Assembly: GCA_965199875.1 (NCBI GenBank)
Contig: OZ241346.1
Location: 1,116,001-1,180,000, forward strand
Direction of reading: 5' to 3'
Origin: VXYL01 sp965199875
GTDB lineage: Bacteria; Pseudomonadota; Gammaproteobacteria; Pseudomonadales; Azotimanducaceae
DNA length: 64,000 nucleotides
A program made the translations under genes and the position numbers. This document shows, in pieces, positions 9,086-17,716 of this stretch (position 1 is the stretch's first letter; every line of letters starts with the position of its first letter). The notes below the pieces were generated by a model. The model ran no database searches. It was not told the DNA's origin and worked only from the letters and a program-made list of their open reading frames with translations.

Positions 9086-9798
9086 ATGCCGGGGGCCGCG
9101 CATCGGCGCGGGGCGCTGGCGGGCTTGGCGCTGGCCTCGGCGGCGCTGCTGGCGCTGGCCGCCTCGGCGGCGGACGCGCCGGCGGTGTTCGCGGGCGCGG
9201 CGTCCGAGGGGATGCCGGAGCGCATCGCGGGGCCGGGCGGACGCGGACCTGCGCCTCGACCGGACCCGCCGAGGCTGCGCATGGCGCGGCTCGACTTCGG
9301 GAGCTTGGCGGCCGTGCGCGAGGCGGCGGCCAGCGGCCGGAGCGCCGCGGCGCGGCTGAACCTGTTCGAGGACGCCGAGTTCGACTGGATCGTGCAGCGC
9401 GCGGCCGCCACGGCGGGGGGCTACTCGCTGTCCGGGCCGCTGGCCGGCGTGGAGGCGGGCACGGCGACGCTGGTGGCGAACGGCGGCATGGTCGTGGGCT
9501 CGGCGTGGACCCCGGAGGCGGAATACCGCATCCGCACCGTCGGCCGAACGCAGATCGTGGAGCGCGTCGATCCGTCGCGGTGGCCGGCGTGCGACGGCAC
9601 CTTCAAGGTCGGCGCGGCGCTGCCCGGCGGCGCGACGGGGCGCGCGTCTCTTCGGCGGACGCGCCCGACGACGGCTCGGAGATCGACGTGCTGGTCGTCT
9701 ACACGCCGCAGGCGCGGCGGTGGGCCGGCGGCCACCGGGCCGTGCTGACGGACATCGACCACGACGTGGCGTGGACCAACGAGGCTCTAGTTAGTTAG
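9086..9798 (+). pseudogene. Truncated, frameshifted LRR-metzincin array copy
   Basis: It starts with the same signal peptide and pro-domain as its neighbours (MPGAAHRRGALAGLALAS), at an ATG overlapping a stop as TGATG. Near 9640 the sequence carries two extra bases compared with the upstream copy (acggggcgcgcg versus accgcgcgcg), so the original frame ends at 9748 while the protease domain (DVLVVYTPQARRWAGGHRAV) continues in another frame. That frame stops at 9798 in NEALVS, before the zinc motif, and the rest of the gene is gone. The 141 bp between the previous stop and this start have no counterpart at the other junctions. This is the broken right end of the left array. Confidence 0.85.
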
Positions 9799-9964
9799 GC
9801 AAGCAGGCTCGCCAGACACCTTCGCCGCGGCACGCCGCGGGTCGGCACGAGGCCCTCGGCGACTTGCCGGCGAAGCCCGCGATCTGCAATTTTGTCACAC
9901 GCGCTGCGGCCAACCCGCTTTGGCGCTTGTCTTTCACCCTGCTTTTCGTATCTCATGGCGGCCG
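9799..9964. other. Intergenic spacer at the array boundary
   Basis: 166 bp between the truncated LRR copy and the GCS2 gene. It contains a small potential hairpin, CCGCGG-CACG-CCGCGG, at 9825-9840 without a T-run. I see no transposon ends, tRNA or integrase. The promoter of the following operon should lie here, but I cannot point to one with confidence. Confidence 0.4.
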
Positions 9965-11377
9965 ATGGGGGACGAAATACGCAAGCGCCACTTCGATGCC
10001 GAGGACTTCAGCCGGTTTCGCAGCCGCCTGAACGCGGAAACCGCCTTGGTGGGCGAGCTGTTCCAAGAGGATGGCTTCAGCCATCGGGGCGACATCGTCG
10101 GCTTCGAGCTGGAAGCGTGGCTGGTGGACGCCGAGGGGCAGCCGCATCCGCACAACCGGCAACTGCTGGAGGCGATCGACAATCCGCTGGTGGTGCCCGA
10201 ACTGGCGGCGTTCAACGTCGAACTGAACGGCAGTCCCACGGCCCTCGGCGGCAAGGTCTTCTCGCGCCTCCACGACGAGCTGGCGGCGACCTGGGAGACC
10301 TGCCGCGCCGGCGCCGCCCAGATCGGCTGCCGACTGGCCACGGTCGGCATCCTGCCCACCATCCGCCCGGAGCTGCTGAACTCCGGCTACATGTCGGCGC
10401 TGGTGCGCTATCAAGCCTTGAACGACCGCATTCTGGCGCTGCGCGACGGCAATCCGCTGCACATCCGCATCGACGAAGGGCTGGACATGACCCACGAGGA
10501 CGTGATGCTGGAAGCCGCGGCGACGTCGTTCCAGATCCACCTGCAATGCCGCCCGGAACGCGCCGTGCAGGACTTCAACGCCGCCCTCTTGGCCTCCGCC
10601 CCTATGGTGGCGCTGGCGGCCAACTCGCCGTTCCTGTTCGGCCACTCGCTGTGGCAGGAGACACGCATACCGCTGTTCGAGCAAGCGGTTTCCGTGGGCC
10701 CGAGAGCACCGGCGCGAGTGACCTTCGGCACCGGCTACGCCCGCCAGTCGCTGTTCGAGATCTTCGCCGAAAACCAGCGCGAACACCCGATCCTGCTGCC
10801 CTTCGTGCAGCCGGACGAGCCGGCGCACAAGTTCGCCCACGTGCGCTTCCAGAACGGCACGGTGTGGCGCTGGAACCGCCCCCTGCTGGGCTTCGACTAC
10901 GATGGCCAGCCGCACCTGCGCATCGAACACCGGGTGGTGCCGGCCGGCCCCACCATCCGCGACTGCGTCAGCAACACGGCCGCCTACCTAGGGCTGATTC
11001 GGGCACTGGGCGAACTGGACGACCTGCATGCGCCGCGCATCGACTTCGACGCCGCTCGGCGGAACTTCTACGCGGCGGCGCGCGACGGACTGGACGCGCG
11101 GTTCACCTGGTTCGACGGCGAGCAGCGGCGCGCCCAGGACCTGCTTGGCGAAACGCTGCTGCCGCTGGCGGCGAAGGCGCTGGCGCGGCTGGACATCCCC
11201 GCCGACGACATCGAGCGCTATTTCGGCACGGCGTCCGCAAGGGTTGCCAACGGCCAGACCGGAGCGAACTGGCAAAGCCGCTGGGTGGCTCGCCATGGCG
11301 CGGACTGGGCGGCGCTGACCCGGGCCTATCTGGACGCCCAGGAAACCGGCGAACCGGTACACACTTGGCCGCTTTGA
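9965..11377 (+). CDS. Glutamate-cysteine ligase family protein (GCS2 type)
   Basis: About 470 aa, the length expected of GCS2-type carboxylate-amine ligases, which join glutamate to cysteine (or another amine) using ATP. The N-terminal region has the family pattern GFELEAWLVD followed by ELNGSPTALGG, and later HLQCRPERA and LRIEHRVVPAGPTIRDCVSN, which resembles the active-site segments of this family. The ATG at 9965 starts MGDEIRKRHF; an upstream in-frame start at 9920 would add 15 residues of unlikely sequence. The stop overlaps the next start as TTGA, so it leads a three-gene operon with an M14 hydrolase and a MetX-like acyltransferase. Cytoplasmic. The exact amine acceptor cannot be told from sequence. 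Confidence 0.75.
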   Translation: MGDEIRKRHFDAEDFSRFRSRLNAETALVGELFQEDGFSHRGDIVGFELEAWLVDAEGQPHPHNRQLLEAIDNPLVVPELAAFNVELNGSPTALGGKVFSRLHDELAATWETCRAGAAQIGCRLATVGILPTIRPELLNSGYMSALVRYQALNDRILALRDGNPLHIRIDEGLDMTHEDVMLEAAATSFQIHLQCRPERAVQDFNAALLASAPMVALAANSPFLFGHSLWQETRIPLFEQAVSVGPRAPARVTFGTGYARQSLFEIFAENQREHPILLPFVQPDEPAHKFAHVRFQNGTVWRWNRPLLGFDYDGQPHLRIEHRVVPAGPTIRDCVSNTAAYLGLIRALGELDDLHAPRIDFDAARRNFYAAARDGLDARFTWFDGEQRRAQDLLGETLLPLAAKALARLDIPADDIERYFGTASARVANGQTGANWQSRWVARHGADWAALTRAYLDAQETGEPVHTWPL

Positions 11378-12312
11378 CCGAGAGGCTGCACATCGCAAAC
11401 GCGCTGCCCGACGAGCTGGTGCGGCTGCCGGCGGCCAAGCTCGGCACCGCGTTGGCCGGACCAACGCTCTTCGACCTGCGCAAGGATGCGCCGCCGCTGT
11501 TCATCTCCGTTCTGCTGCACGGCAACGAGGTTTCCGGCTGGAACGCCGTGCGCCAGCTGGCGTCGCCGCTGCGCGAAACATCGGCGCTGCTCTTCGTCGG
11601 CAACGTCGCCGCTGCCGCCGCTGGTCGGCGCACGCTCGCGGGCCACGTCGACTTCAACCGCGTTTGGGAAGGCGGCGACGCTCCGGAGGCGGCCATCGCC
11701 GAGGAAGTGGCGCACTACGCCGAGGCTGCCGACACTCGTTTGGCCATCGACGTCCACAACAACACCGGACGCAACCCGCCCTACTCCGTGGTTGCCCGGG
11801 ACGATCCGAAGACGCTGGCGGTGGCGCGGGCGTTCTCCCCCCGCGCCCTGCTGGCGACGCAGCCGAACGGCTTTCAGACCCGGCGCTTCGCCCGCTTCTG
11901 CACCGCGGTCACCGTGGAAGTCGGAACGCCGGACGATCCCGAGAGCACGCAGCGGGCGGCGACGTTTCTGCACTCGCTGTTGGCGAAGACGCACCTAGCG
12001 GACGAAGTGGCGCCGCTGGCGCTCTACGAGACGACGGCACGAGTCATCGTGGCAGGCGACGCGCTCGTCCACCCGGACACCCAGCACTTCAACTTCCAGA
12101 CCGCACCCGCCGGCACCGTTCTGGCGTGCGCTGGAAGGCTGACCGCCGAAGGCGCGGACGGCAGCGACGTCAGCGCCGAGCATCTGCTTCGCACGCGCGG
12201 CGCCACGGTGCTGAAACGCACCGCCACCTTGGCCATGTACACCGGCGACGTTGAAGCGGCGCGCCAGGACTGCCTGTGCTATCTGCTGGAACCCCGCGCC
12301 GTCGATGCCTGA
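11374..12312 (+). CDS. Aspartoacylase/succinylglutamate desuccinylase-like zinc hydrolase (M14 family)
   Basis: About 312 aa. Zinc-ligand pattern typical of AstE/AspA-type M14 enzymes: HGNE (H49, E52) and DVHNNTGRNP (H128), with E182 in TVEVGT as candidate catalytic base. These enzymes hydrolyse an N-acyl or amide bond next to a carboxylate, but the substrate here is unknown. The best start is TTG at 11374, giving a 4-bp TTGA overlap with the ligase gene; no ATG is available near the N-terminus. It sits between a gamma-glutamyl-type ligase and a homoserine/serine acyltransferase-like gene, so a role in amino-acid conjugate or thiol metabolism is plausible (inference). Confidence 0.7.
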   Translation: MTERLHIANALPDELVRLPAAKLGTALAGPTLFDLRKDAPPLFISVLLHGNEVSGWNAVRQLASPLRETSALLFVGNVAAAAAGRRTLAGHVDFNRVWEGGDAPEAAIAEEVAHYAEAADTRLAIDVHNNTGRNPPYSVVARDDPKTLAVARAFSPRALLATQPNGFQTRRFARFCTAVTVEVGTPDDPESTQRAATFLHSLLAKTHLADEVAPLALYETTARVIVAGDALVHPDTQHFNFQTAPAGTVLACAGRLTAEGADGSDVSAEHLLRTRGATVLKRTATLAMYTGDVEAARQDCLCYLLEPRAVDA

Positions 12313-13393
12313 CGCCCGTCGCTACGTCGCCATCGACGGCGCCTTCTCGATGCTCCACGGCAGCATCGAGTCGCCGCGCATCGCCTTCGAGACCTGGGGC
12401 GAACCGTCGCCCGGCGGCGACAACGCGGTGCTGCTGTTCACCGGCTTGTCGCCCTCCGCGCATGCGGCGTCTTCCCCGGCGGACCCGTCGTCCGGCTGGT
12501 GGGAGGACATGATCGGCGTCGACAAGCCCATCGACACTTCGCGCCACTTCGTCGTCTGCGTCAACTCGCTGGGCAGCTGCTTCGGTTCCACCGGCCCGGC
12601 GGCGACCAACCCGGCCACCGGCCAGCGCTACCGGCTGGACTTCCCCGTACTCGCCCTGGAAGACATCGCCCACGCCGGACACGCGGTGGTGGAACACCTC
12701 GGCATCGAGCGTCTGCGCGCGGTGGTGGGCGCATCGATGGGCGGCATGACCGCGCTCGCCTACGCGGCAACCTACGCCGAGCGGGTGGATGGACTGCTGC
12801 TGATCTCCTCGGCGACGCGCTGCCAACCCTTCGCCATCGCCCTGCGCTCTTTGCAACGGGAGCTGATCCGCAGCGATCCGGCTTGGCGGAATGGCAACTA
12901 CGCCCCGGACCGGCCGCCCCTGCAAGGCATGCGCCACGCCCGCAAGCTCGGCATGATCACCTACCGCTCCGCCGCCGAGTGGGCCGTGCGCTTCGGCCGC
13001 GAACGCGTTGCCGACGGCGACAACCCGTCGAGCGGCCGCTTCGGCCTGGACTTCGAGGTCGAATCCTACCTGCAGGCGCACGCCGACAAGTTCGTCGGCG
13101 CCTTCGACGCCAACTGCTACCTCTACCTCTCCCGGGCCATGGACCTGTTCGACGTGGCGGACCACGGCGGCTCGGTGGCGGCGGGTCTGGCTCGGGTACG
13201 CGCCCGACGGGCGCTGGTGATCGGCGTTCAGTCCGACTTTCTGTTCCCGATCGATCAGCAGCGCGAGCTGGCGGACGGGCTGCGGCAAACCGTGCCGGAC
13301 GTGGACTTCCGAGCCTTGGCGTCCAGCCAAGGCCACGACTCGTTTCTGGTGGACATGGACCGCTTCCGGCCTGCGGTGGCAAGCTTCTTCTGA
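12305..13393 (+). CDS. MetX-like homoserine/serine O-acyltransferase (alpha/beta hydrolase)
   Basis: 362 aa alpha/beta-hydrolase fold. The catalytic triad is visible: S144 in GASMGGM, D311 in QSDFLFP and H344 in GHDSFL. The oxyanion/substrate segment reads NSLGSCFGSTGPAATNP, the MetX-family signature in a variant form (commonly NxLGGCxGTTGP). The family includes homoserine O-acetyltransferases, homoserine O-succinyltransferases and serine O-succinyltransferases; the GSCFGS variant makes me unwilling to choose a substrate. The ATG at 12305 overlaps the end of the previous gene by 8 bp, so the genes are likely co-transcribed. Product would be O-acyl-homoserine or O-acyl-serine, an activated precursor for sulfur incorporation. 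Confidence 0.75.
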   Translation: MPDARRYVAIDGAFSMLHGSIESPRIAFETWGEPSPGGDNAVLLFTGLSPSAHAASSPADPSSGWWEDMIGVDKPIDTSRHFVVCVNSLGSCFGSTGPAATNPATGQRYRLDFPVLALEDIAHAGHAVVEHLGIERLRAVVGASMGGMTALAYAATYAERVDGLLLISSATRCQPFAIALRSLQRELIRSDPAWRNGNYAPDRPPLQGMRHARKLGMITYRSAAEWAVRFGRERVADGDNPSSGRFGLDFEVESYLQAHADKFVGAFDANCYLYLSRAMDLFDVADHGGSVAAGLARVRARRALVIGVQSDFLFPIDQQRELADGLRQTVPDVDFRALASSQGHDSFLVDMDRFRPAVASFF

Positions 13394-13519
13394 CGGCGGT
13401 GCCGGCGTCGAGTTAGAGCGCTCCTCGCTACCGCGCCACCTCCGCCGTGCGCCAGTTCCCAACCCTGGAGCACCAGCGCGAGCCCGGCGAACGTCGTGGT
13501 CGGCAAAGACACACAGGCT

Positions 13520-15688
13520 TCAAGGAACCAGCCGCAGTCCGGCCGCGGTTGCCGCGCCGACGATTTCGGCGAAGGGATAGCCGTGCTGGCGCAAGGCGCG
13601 CAGGCATTCCTCGGCACGCTCGTCGGCGACGCCCGCCAGCAAGCCGCCGGCGGTTTGCGGGTCGGCCAGCAGGCGTACTTGCGGGGAACCGGGCGCACTT
13701 GCGCGCAGTTCATAGTCGTCCAACGCCTGTTCGTTGTTGGCCTGCAGGGAACTGACGACGTTCGCCGCCATCAGTTCCGGTGCGCCGCTCAAGCTCGGTA
13801 TCCGGCCTAGGAACACTTCGGCGCCGACGGCGGACGCACGGGTCATTTCCGCCAGATGTCCAGCGAGGCCGAAGCCGGTGACGTCGGTGCAGGCACGGAC
13901 GCCGTACCGACGCAGCACCGCCGCGGCCTGGGCGTTGGAGGTGTCCATCGTGTCGATGGCGGCCAGCAGGTCGTCGGCGCGGGTGCTGCCCCGCATCGCG
14001 CCGGCCAGCAGGGCTCCGGTGCCGATGGGCTTGGTGAGCAGGAGTTTTTCGCCCGGGGAAAGTCCATCTTTGGCGAAGGGTTCTCCTTGCAGCAGGCCGG
14101 AGACCGTGAAGGCGATGCCCAGCTCCGCGGCTTCCGCCGAGTGGCCGCCGACCAGGTCCACGTCGTGGGCACGGAAGACCGCCAGCGCTCCGGCCATCAT
14201 CTGGAACAAGTCCTCTTCCATCATCGCCGGCGCCATCGACGGCACCGTCGCCAAGGCCAGGGCGAAGGAGGGCCTGGCGCCCATCGCGAAGATGTCGTTC
14301 AAGGCGTGGTGGGCGCTGACGCGGCCGAAGCGGTAGCCGTCGTCGATCATGGCGCGAAAGCCGTCGCAGCTGACTGCCAGCCGACCCGCCGCCACTTGAA
14401 TCACCGCCGCGTCGTCGCCAATGCCGCGCAGCGTCGCCGCGGAGTTGCCGATGTCGAGGCGGCCGAGCACCCGCTGCAGGATGTCCGCGCCGATCTTGGC
14501 GCCGCAGCCGCCGCAGCGCATGGCCGGCGGCGCTTCCGGGCGCAGCGCCGGCGGCAGCGTGGGCAGTTCGACGGCCATGGCCGGCAAGTCGCTGAAGCGG
14601 TCCATGAAACGCCGATCGAGCCACTGCTTCCAACGCCAAACCCATCGGCCGCCGACGTGCCAGCGGCCCCTGCAGCCGAGCGCTCGCCCGTCGCCGAGGC
14701 CGATGATGGCCAAGGCGCTGCGCTGCGGACGAAACAGCCGCAGGCGTTCGCCAATGGCGAACCGACGCAGATTGGCGGCAAGGATCGGACCTTGGCGTAC
14801 GGCGTAGACGCCGGACTTGGGACGAGGCGCGCCGACCATGCTGGCCACGTCTCCGGCGGCGAAGATCTGCCCATGCGACGTGCTTTGCAAGGTGCGATTG
14901 ACGACGATGAAGCCAAGGTCGTCGGTGGCGAGCCCTGCCGCGGCGGGCCACTTGGGCGCCTCTACGCCGGTCACCCAAAGCACGTGATCCGCCGCCAGGA
15001 CGCGGCCATCGGCCAGCGATACCTCGCCGGCTTCGGCCGAGGACACCTCGGCGCCGGCCATCACGTCCACCCCCCGACGACGCAGGCTCTCCATCGCCCG
15101 GCGGCGCAGGCCGGCGGCAAAGCCGGCCAGAATCCGCGGCCCGGATTCGATCAGCGTGCAGTGGATGCGCGGCTGCGCCCGGCGGATGGCCAAGGCGAGT
15201 TCGACGCCCCCGGCGCCGCCGCCAACAACGGCCAGACGGCGAATCCGCTCCTCGGCGCGAAGCCGCTGCCACGCCGGCAGGAAGCGGCCGATGGGCTTCA
15301 CCGGCGTGACGAAGTCCGAAGCGATGCGCGCCCCCGGCACGCCTCCCGTATTGACCGAGAGCACGTCGTAGCGCAGCGGTGGGCGGTGGTCGAACGTAAC
15401 GCGCTGGTTCTTGGTGTCCAGCCCGGTGGCTTCGGCGGCGATGAAGCGGGCGCCGGCAAACGCCGCGAGCCGCGCCAGGTCGATGTGGATGTCGTTCCAG
15501 GCGTAGTGGCCGGCCACCAGGCCGGGGAGCATTCCGCTGTAGGGCGAGTGCGCTTCTCTTGCGACGACGGTGAGGCGAAGCCCGGGTTCGCCGGCCATCC
15601 CGAACGCCTTGAGCACCTGCACGTGGGCATGGCCGCCGCCCAGCAGCACGATGTCGCGCAGCGGCGGCGCATGAGGCGCCCGGTTCAT
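13520..15688 (-). CDS. selD: Fused NADH-dehydrogenase-like oxidoreductase / selenide, water dikinase (SelD)
   Basis: 722 aa. Residues 1 to ~380 are a pyridine-nucleotide-disulfide oxidoreductase of the NDH-2 type, with the FAD motif LLGGGHAHVQ, a second GGGAGG dinucleotide site and the late FAD motif IFAAGDVASM. Residues ~388-722 are a selenide, water dikinase: RCGGCGAKIG at 391-400 carries the reactive Cys (C395 aligns with the catalytic Cys, K398 with the essential Lys), followed by GIGDDAAV and LVGGHS ATP-binding segments. SelD makes selenophosphate from selenide and ATP. This fusion is a known architecture; the oxidoreductase part may couple selenium reduction. No selA, selB or selU is visible here, so the downstream use of selenium is unknown. 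It converges on the MetX-like gene across a 126-bp gap with no clear terminator. Confidence 0.88.
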   Translation of the reverse strand: MNRAPHAPPLRDIVLLGGGHAHVQVLKAFGMAGEPGLRLTVVAREAHSPYSGMLPGLVAGHYAWNDIHIDLARLAAFAGARFIAAEATGLDTKNQRVTFDHRPPLRYDVLSVNTGGVPGARIASDFVTPVKPIGRFLPAWQRLRAEERIRRLAVVGGGAGGVELALAIRRAQPRIHCTLIESGPRILAGFAAGLRRRAMESLRRRGVDVMAGAEVSSAEAGEVSLADGRVLAADHVLWVTGVEAPKWPAAAGLATDDLGFIVVNRTLQSTSHGQIFAAGDVASMVGAPRPKSGVYAVRQGPILAANLRRFAIGERLRLFRPQRSALAIIGLGDGRALGCRGRWHVGGRWVWRWKQWLDRRFMDRFSDLPAMAVELPTLPPALRPEAPPAMRCGGCGAKIGADILQRVLGRLDIGNSAATLRGIGDDAAVIQVAAGRLAVSCDGFRAMIDDGYRFGRVSAHHALNDIFAMGARPSFALALATVPSMAPAMMEEDLFQMMAGALAVFRAHDVDLVGGHSAEAAELGIAFTVSGLLQGEPFAKDGLSPGEKLLLTKPIGTGALLAGAMRGSTRADDLLAAIDTMDTSNAQAAAVLRRYGVRACTDVTGFGLAGHLAEMTRASAVGAEVFLGRIPSLSGAPELMAANVVSSLQANNEQALDDYELRASAPGSPQVRLLADPQTAGGLLAGVADERAEECLRALRQHGYPFAEIVGAATAAGLRLVP

Positions 15689-15727
15689 CGCTGCCCCGGC
15701 TTACAGCGGATCGGGCGGTGCGCCAAC

Positions 15728-16339
15728 CTAGCTGTCCGCGGTGCCGGTACGCGGCGATTCGCCACGGCGAGACGGGAAGTTGATGAGGCAGCCAATGGCG
15801 TCCTTGCGGGCGACGGCGGGCGTTTCGCCGGCCAGCACCGCTTCCAAGGCATCGGCCAGATAGTGCTGCCGGGCGCTCCGGCGCTGGCGTTCGTAGCTCA
15901 AGCGATCGTTGATGGGGCCGCGGTAGACGACGCGCCAGCCGCCATCGAGCACCAGCACTTCGGCAGTGCGCGTCAGCAGCAGTCGTTCGCCCACGCGCTG
16001 GCCGTCGTCCACCAGAATGGGCAGATCGATGCCCCACTCGTCGGCTTCTTCGCGGATGCTGGTCGATTCGTCCTGCAAGTTCGAGTTGATCATCAGGAAG
16101 ACGACGTCGCGTTCGGCGAAGCGTTCGCGCACGGCGCGCAAGTCCACCAAGGCGTTGCGTACCACCGGACAGCCGTTGCCCTGCACCATCAACACGACGG
16201 CTGCCGCATCCCCGTAGGCGTGCAGCCGGTGCCTGACGCCGTGCTGGTCCGGCAAGGTGAAGTCCTCCACCGTCAAGGCGCCGGCGAAAAGCGCTGGCAG
16301 CAGAGCCATCAGCGCCAACCCGAGATGCGCTCGATGCAT
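15728..16339 (-). CDS. Exported redoxin/thioredoxin-fold protein
   Basis: 203 aa from the ATG at 16339, preceded by GGAG and opening a signal peptide (MHRAHLGLALMALLPALFAG). An ATG at 16405 overlapping the dinB stop as ATGA is an alternative and would add 22 residues. The thioredoxin fold shows LTVEDFTLPDQHG, then the peroxidatic-type position NGCPVVRN with one Cys rather than CxxC, then a family C-terminus containing DAIGCLINF. It belongs to the AhpC/TSA-redoxin group, often found next to metal or copper redox proteins. Probably periplasmic; partner unknown. Confidence 0.65.
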   Translation of the reverse strand: MHRAHLGLALMALLPALFAGALTVEDFTLPDQHGVRHRLHAYGDAAAVVLMVQGNGCPVVRNALVDLRAVRERFAERDVVFLMINSNLQDESTSIREEADEWGIDLPILVDDGQRVGERLLLTRTAEVLVLDGGWRVVYRGPINDRLSYERQRRSARQHYLADALEAVLAGETPAVARKDAIGCLINFPSRRGESPRTGTADS

Positions 16340-16401
16340 CAGCCACTCCGCGGTTGGTCTCGCACTGGAGTATAGCGAGGCAAGGGCTGCACTCGCGTTG
16401 G

Positions 16402-17640
16402 TCATGCCGGAGCCGTCGACGATTCCCCGTCGCGTTCATCCAGATAGTCGAGATTGACGCCTTTGGCCATGACCGTGCCGTGACGCCCCAAATCCCGAGC
16501 TCGCAGCACCACGCCGCTGCCGTACCGTTGCACCAGGGAGTCGATGGCGAGTTCCAGGTTGCGCCGGGCGCCGTCCTCGAAGATGTCCATCTGCAAGGGC
16601 TCGCTGCGCCAGGCGAGGTCGAAGGCAGCCAGCCCCACCAGCCGATACGGCCCAGGGTGGTCGAACTCGTCGAGCAGCGAGCGGGCGACCGCAAGAAACT
16701 CGCTGGCGGCGTCCGCGGGGCGTCGCAGCCGCCGCTGGCGCGTCAGCATCTCGAAGCGCGTCGTCTTCAAGCGCACGCGCAGTCCCCGCGCCACGCAGCC
16801 CTTCGCCCGCACCCGCCGAGCGATGCGTTCGGCGGCGCGTCGCAAATGCCGTTCGATGTCCTGCCGCCGTCGCACGTCCGTCGCCAAGGTGCGATCCGAG
16901 CCGATGCTCCTGGCCGTTCGCGTGCGCAGCACCGGGCGCGGATCCAAGGCATTGGCCAGATCGTGGAAGTGCTGGCCGGCGGCACCCAGGCGGCGGCGGA
17001 GAAAGCGCGCGTCCGAGGCGGCCACGTCGCCGATGGTGGTTAGGCCCAGCGCCCACAGGCGCGGCACGGTCTTCCGCCCCGCTCCCCACAGACGCGCCAC
17101 CGGCAACGGCGCCAGCCAGGACTTGGCAGACCCCGGCGGCACTACCGTCAGGCCGTCGGGCTTGTCGTGGGCGCTCGCCACCTTGGCGACGTACTTGCTG
17201 CCCGCCACGCCCACCGAGATGTTCAAGCCCGTGGCCTCGCGCACGGCGGCCTTGATGCTCTGCGCCATCGCCCGCGGCGGCCCGAACAGCCGGTCCGCGC
17301 CGGTCATGTCCAGGAACGCTTCGTCCATGGACAGCGCCTCGACCTTGGGCGAGAAGTCCGCCAGCACCGCCATCATCCGCTCCGACAACGCCTGATAGCG
17401 CTCGAAACGGGGTTCCACCATGATGGCCTGGGGACAGCGCCGACGCGCTTCCGCCACCGGCATGGCGCTGCCGACGCCGAAAGGGCGCGCTTCGTAGCTG
17501 GCGGTGAGCACGACGCCGCGCTGGCTGTTCGGCCCCACGAGAACCGGCTTGCCGCGCAGTTCCGGGTTGTCCAGCTGCTCCACAGCCGCGTAGAAGGCGT
17601 CCAGATCGGCATGCACGACGATGCGCGGCCAAGGGTTCAT
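16402..17640 (-). CDS. dinB: DNA polymerase IV (Y-family, translesion)
   Basis: 412 aa from the ATG at 17640 (MNPWPRIVVHADLDAFYAAV). Y-family catalytic residues are present: D12 in HADLDAFY and D106/E107 in SMDEAFLD. A helix-hairpin-helix segment (LWALGLTTIGDVAA) and little-finger domain follow. QMDIF near residue 355 matches the sliding-clamp-binding pentapeptide (QxDLF-like). Synthesises across damaged template bases with low fidelity. A LexA-type box lies 23-42 bp upstream of the start. A redoxin gene follows closely on the same strand. Confidence 0.93.
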   Translation of the reverse strand: MNPWPRIVVHADLDAFYAAVEQLDNPELRGKPVLVGPNSQRGVVLTASYEARPFGVGSAMPVAEARRRCPQAIMVEPRFERYQALSERMMAVLADFSPKVEALSMDEAFLDMTGADRLFGPPRAMAQSIKAAVREATGLNISVGVAGSKYVAKVASAHDKPDGLTVVPPGSAKSWLAPLPVARLWGAGRKTVPRLWALGLTTIGDVAASDARFLRRRLGAAGQHFHDLANALDPRPVLRTRTARSIGSDRTLATDVRRRQDIERHLRRAAERIARRVRAKGCVARGLRVRLKTTRFEMLTRQRRLRRPADAASEFLAVARSLLDEFDHPGPYRLVGLAAFDLAWRSEPLQMDIFEDGARRNLELAIDSLVQRYGSGVVLRARDLGRHGTVMAKGVNLDYLDERDGESSTAPA

Positions 17641-17662
17641 GACGGCTACTGTACGTCGCGAA

Positions 17663-17682
17663 TACTGTATGTGCAATCAGCA
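17663..17682 (-). promoter_or_regulatory. Candidate LexA (SOS) box upstream of dinB
   Basis: TACTGTATGTGCAATCAGCA matches the gammaproteobacterial consensus TACTGTATATATATACAGTA at 14 of 20 positions, with both CTG and CAG half-sites in place (second half TCAG instead of ACAG). It sits just upstream of dinB, a classical SOS gene. A second ACTGTA lies at 17648-17653. Confidence 0.5.
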
Positions 17683-17716
17683 ACAAGGCGGTACAAGTGG
17701 TTGACCGCATTGCTCC

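Noticed and set aside
344..9103. Very long antisense open frames opposite the LRR genes (up to ~1100 codons)
   Set aside because: They are by-products of G+C-rich codon bias and repeat structure: Arg/Ala/Pro-rich, no domains, and they simply mirror the sense frames.
9799..9964. Attachment site or insertion-sequence end at the array break
   Set aside because: No target-site duplication, terminal inverted repeat, tRNA or integrase is visible; only a short CCGCGG hairpin.
12170..13462. Minus-strand frame opposite the MetX-like gene
   Set aside because: No recognisable domain; it mirrors a well-supported enzyme gene with a complete catalytic triad.
13394..13519. Rho-independent terminator between the convergent MetX-like and SelD genes
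   Set aside because: I found no stable stem followed by a T-run on either strand.
16339..16405. Redoxin start at 16405 coupled to dinB by ATGA
   Set aside because: The internal ATG at 16339 has GGAG upstream and begins a clean signal peptide, so it was preferred, though the longer form cannot be excluded.
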